A stretch of DNA of 64,000 nt from Sphagnum compactum (taxonomy: Eukaryota; Bryophyta; Sphagnopsida; Sphagnales): contig OZ234496.1 of assembly GCA_965153455.1 (NCBI GenBank), positions 16,732,304 through 16,796,303 of the forward strand, given 5' to 3'. The notes below the pieces were generated by a model that made no database searches, had not been told where the DNA came from, and saw nothing but the letters and a program-made list of their open reading frames with translations. Below, in pieces: positions 63,001 to 64,000 of this stretch. Positions within the stretch are counted from its first letter, which is position 1, and every line of letters starts with the position of its first letter. Made by a program: the position numbers and the translations under genes.

Positions 63001-63132
63001 ACGAGCTGTTGAAAATCTCCACACCGAAGAGTCGCATGGATGAATAAGAACTCCACATGGACTTGTTCAACAATCCCAAAGTCACAAAAAAAAACTTTGC
63101 AAAATGGAGCCAGAACTCACTTTAAGGCTCAT
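58656..63132 (-). CDS. Pseudo-hydrolase (SERAC1-like) fused to a long unrecognised C-terminal region, 7 exons
   Basis: Proposed exons: 63132-63121 (ATG AGC CTT AAA), 62852-62545, 62301-62217, 62161-61843, 61200-60958, 60780-60695 and 60420-58656, about 938 residues. Exon 2 (WPPEGD, MDVVFFSDLEDG, GHPEVCWPQQWLPEDLGSNV) and exons 3-4 (KWVMDDKDALK, LVFVGHGYGGWVLK, GIVFYGGTNT) fit an alpha/beta-hydrolase of the SERAC1/DUF676 kind, as also found at the N-terminus of liverwort hydrolase-NBS-LRR proteins. The elbow reads GHGYGG (codon 62086-62088 GGC), where family members have Ser, so catalysis is probably lost. No NB-ARC motif (P-loop, GLPL) or LRR follows. The final 588-codon exon is unrecognised, with a Gly/Ser/Pro-rich linker and the conserved end QDYVLEMLINLAMTHLDGL. 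All junctions are phase-consistent except exon 3 to 4, which is off by one base across a 55-base T-rich intron, so that junction is either mis-drawn or a lesion. Confidence 0.62.
62375..62394. repeat. Poly-C tract (20 C), poly-G in the sense of the local gene
   Basis: Twenty uninterrupted C bases in the second intron of the pseudo-hydrolase gene, about 75 bases before its acceptor. In the transcript this would be poly-G and could form a G-quadruplex. Length calls in such runs are error-prone. Confidence 0.9.
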
Positions 63133-63423
63133 GATCGCGCAATCGGCTGGCACGCCTTCAGCTTAGAGCAGCTGATCCCCAACGCCCTGACGAAACTTAA
63201 TCCAATCCCGCCTAGACTGAATCTGCAAGCAAGTACTGAGGATGAAAGCTTGTCAAGGGAGCAAATGCTTGACAGCCGATAAATTTAGTCTGGATCTGTC
63301 TAGCACAAGGTGGGATGATGACAACGAAATGGCTTGGAAGAAGATGGGGGCGGAAGACGGTGGCTCCGAAAGACCGAGAGTAAGCATTTCAGCAACTGGA
63401 CCAAAAGTATATATGTCGCTAGG

Positions 63424-63844
63424 AATCTAGAATAATTGGAGGAATGGGATTTTCGCAGCAGCCCCCACCCTTTTGCAAGTGGACCCCATGCCAGGCAATT
63501 TGCGGTCATAATCGGTACCACTCTAACTGGTGTCTGCACCCGTTGTAATGCAATTGCCAAACTGGCCTAACGCGCTGCTGGCAGAAAGTAAACAATTCAG
63601 CGACCGGACCGAAAGTATATGCCGCTCGCAAGAAAGGCAGATTCCTTCTTGGAAGAATACAACCAGAGGAGCTGGACGAATAATCTAGAATAATTGGAGG
63701 AATGGGATTCTCGCAGCGGGCCCCCCACACTTTTGCAAGTGGACTCCGTGCCAGGCAACTTGCACAAACAATCGGTACCATTATAACTGGTGTCTGCACC
63801 CCTTATAATACAATTGCCAAACTGGTCTAACGCGCTGCTTGCAG
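63424..63844 (+). repeat. Direct duplication upstream of the pseudo-hydrolase gene
   Basis: 63424-63584 and 63682-63844 match at roughly 90 percent by eye (start AATCTAGAATAATTGGAGGA, end CTAACGCGCTGCT). The preceding sequence CAGCRACYGGACCRAAAGTA is also duplicated (about 63392 and 63600), so the original unit is near 210-260 bp. It lies about 290 bases upstream of the proposed ATG at 63132, within the likely promoter. Minus-strand open frames at 63300-63560 and 63506-63799 are by-products of the repeat. Confidence 0.85.
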
Positions 63845-64000
63845 CATCAAAACAATAAAATAAAACGCATTAAATGCTTTTTTTTCCTGCCCTCTTTTCT
63901 TCCTGGAAAACAGAGAATCGGTAGAGCAAGACGGCACCCACTCATAGAGTTACCTTTAGGAATCTATCCAGCCGTTGAGCTAGACTAGATGTGGCCCATT
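63845..64000. other. Window end, no feature recognised
   Basis: Nothing identifiable beyond the duplicated upstream block. Confidence 0.4.

Noticed and set aside
63300-63799. Two minus-strand frames (86 and 97 codons) near the window end
   Set aside because: They are paired translations of a duplicated noncoding block.
1-64000. CRISPR arrays, bacterial operons, riboswitches
   Set aside because: The window is plant nuclear DNA with spliced genes; no regularly spaced repeat-spacer array is present.

Overview
This window is nuclear DNA from a land plant. Every recognisable gene is a plant type: cytosolic ribosomal protein eL22, a plastid GIY-YIG/CGFS glutaredoxin of the GRXS16 type, a MES11-type methylesterase-like protein, a TRF-like Myb protein, a P4-ATPase of the ALA3 type and an ACR (ACT-domain repeat) protein. 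Exons are split by GT-AG introns, two leaders carry telobox motifs (TTAGGGTTT), and long AT-rich tracts separate the genes. The species cannot be fixed from sequence alone. A SERAC1/alpha-beta-hydrolase-like gene reminiscent of the hydrolase modules of bryophyte immune receptors hints at a non-flowering lineage, but this is weak inference.

Layout. 1-5 kb: a minus-strand, three-exon gene for a single-pass membrane protein with a long acidic disordered tail, then a 22-bp minisatellite upstream. 5-15 kb: AT-rich DNA with no gene, holding microsatellites, degenerate tandem repeats and a fold-back element. 15.4-17.1 kb: eL22 (plus). 19.5-21.7 kb: GRXS16 (plus). 22-30 kb: gene-poor, with inverted and tandem repeats. 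30.2-31.6 kb: intronless TRF-like Myb gene (plus). 35.2-44.5 kb: an ALA3-like phospholipid flippase gene with its introns kept but carrying several stops and frameshifts, so a pseudogene. 45.4-46.1 kb: a broken ACR fragment. 46.5-50.0 kb: MES11-like gene (minus, five exons, all phases consistent). 50-54 kb: nothing recognised. 54.1-63.1 kb: a tandem family on the minus strand: one near full-length gene (hydrolase-like N-terminus with the nucleophile Ser changed to Gly, followed by a long unrecognised C-terminus), one 5'-truncated copy, and one decayed copy. 63.4-63.8 kb: a tandemly duplicated block upstream of that gene.

The housekeeping genes show no shared pathway. The most unusual locus is 54-63 kb: a pseudo-hydrolase joined to an unrecognised C-terminal region, in tandem copies with a patch of near identity that suggests recent gene conversion. 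The best-supported unexpected result is the decay of the flippase and ACR genes, side by side between intact genes.
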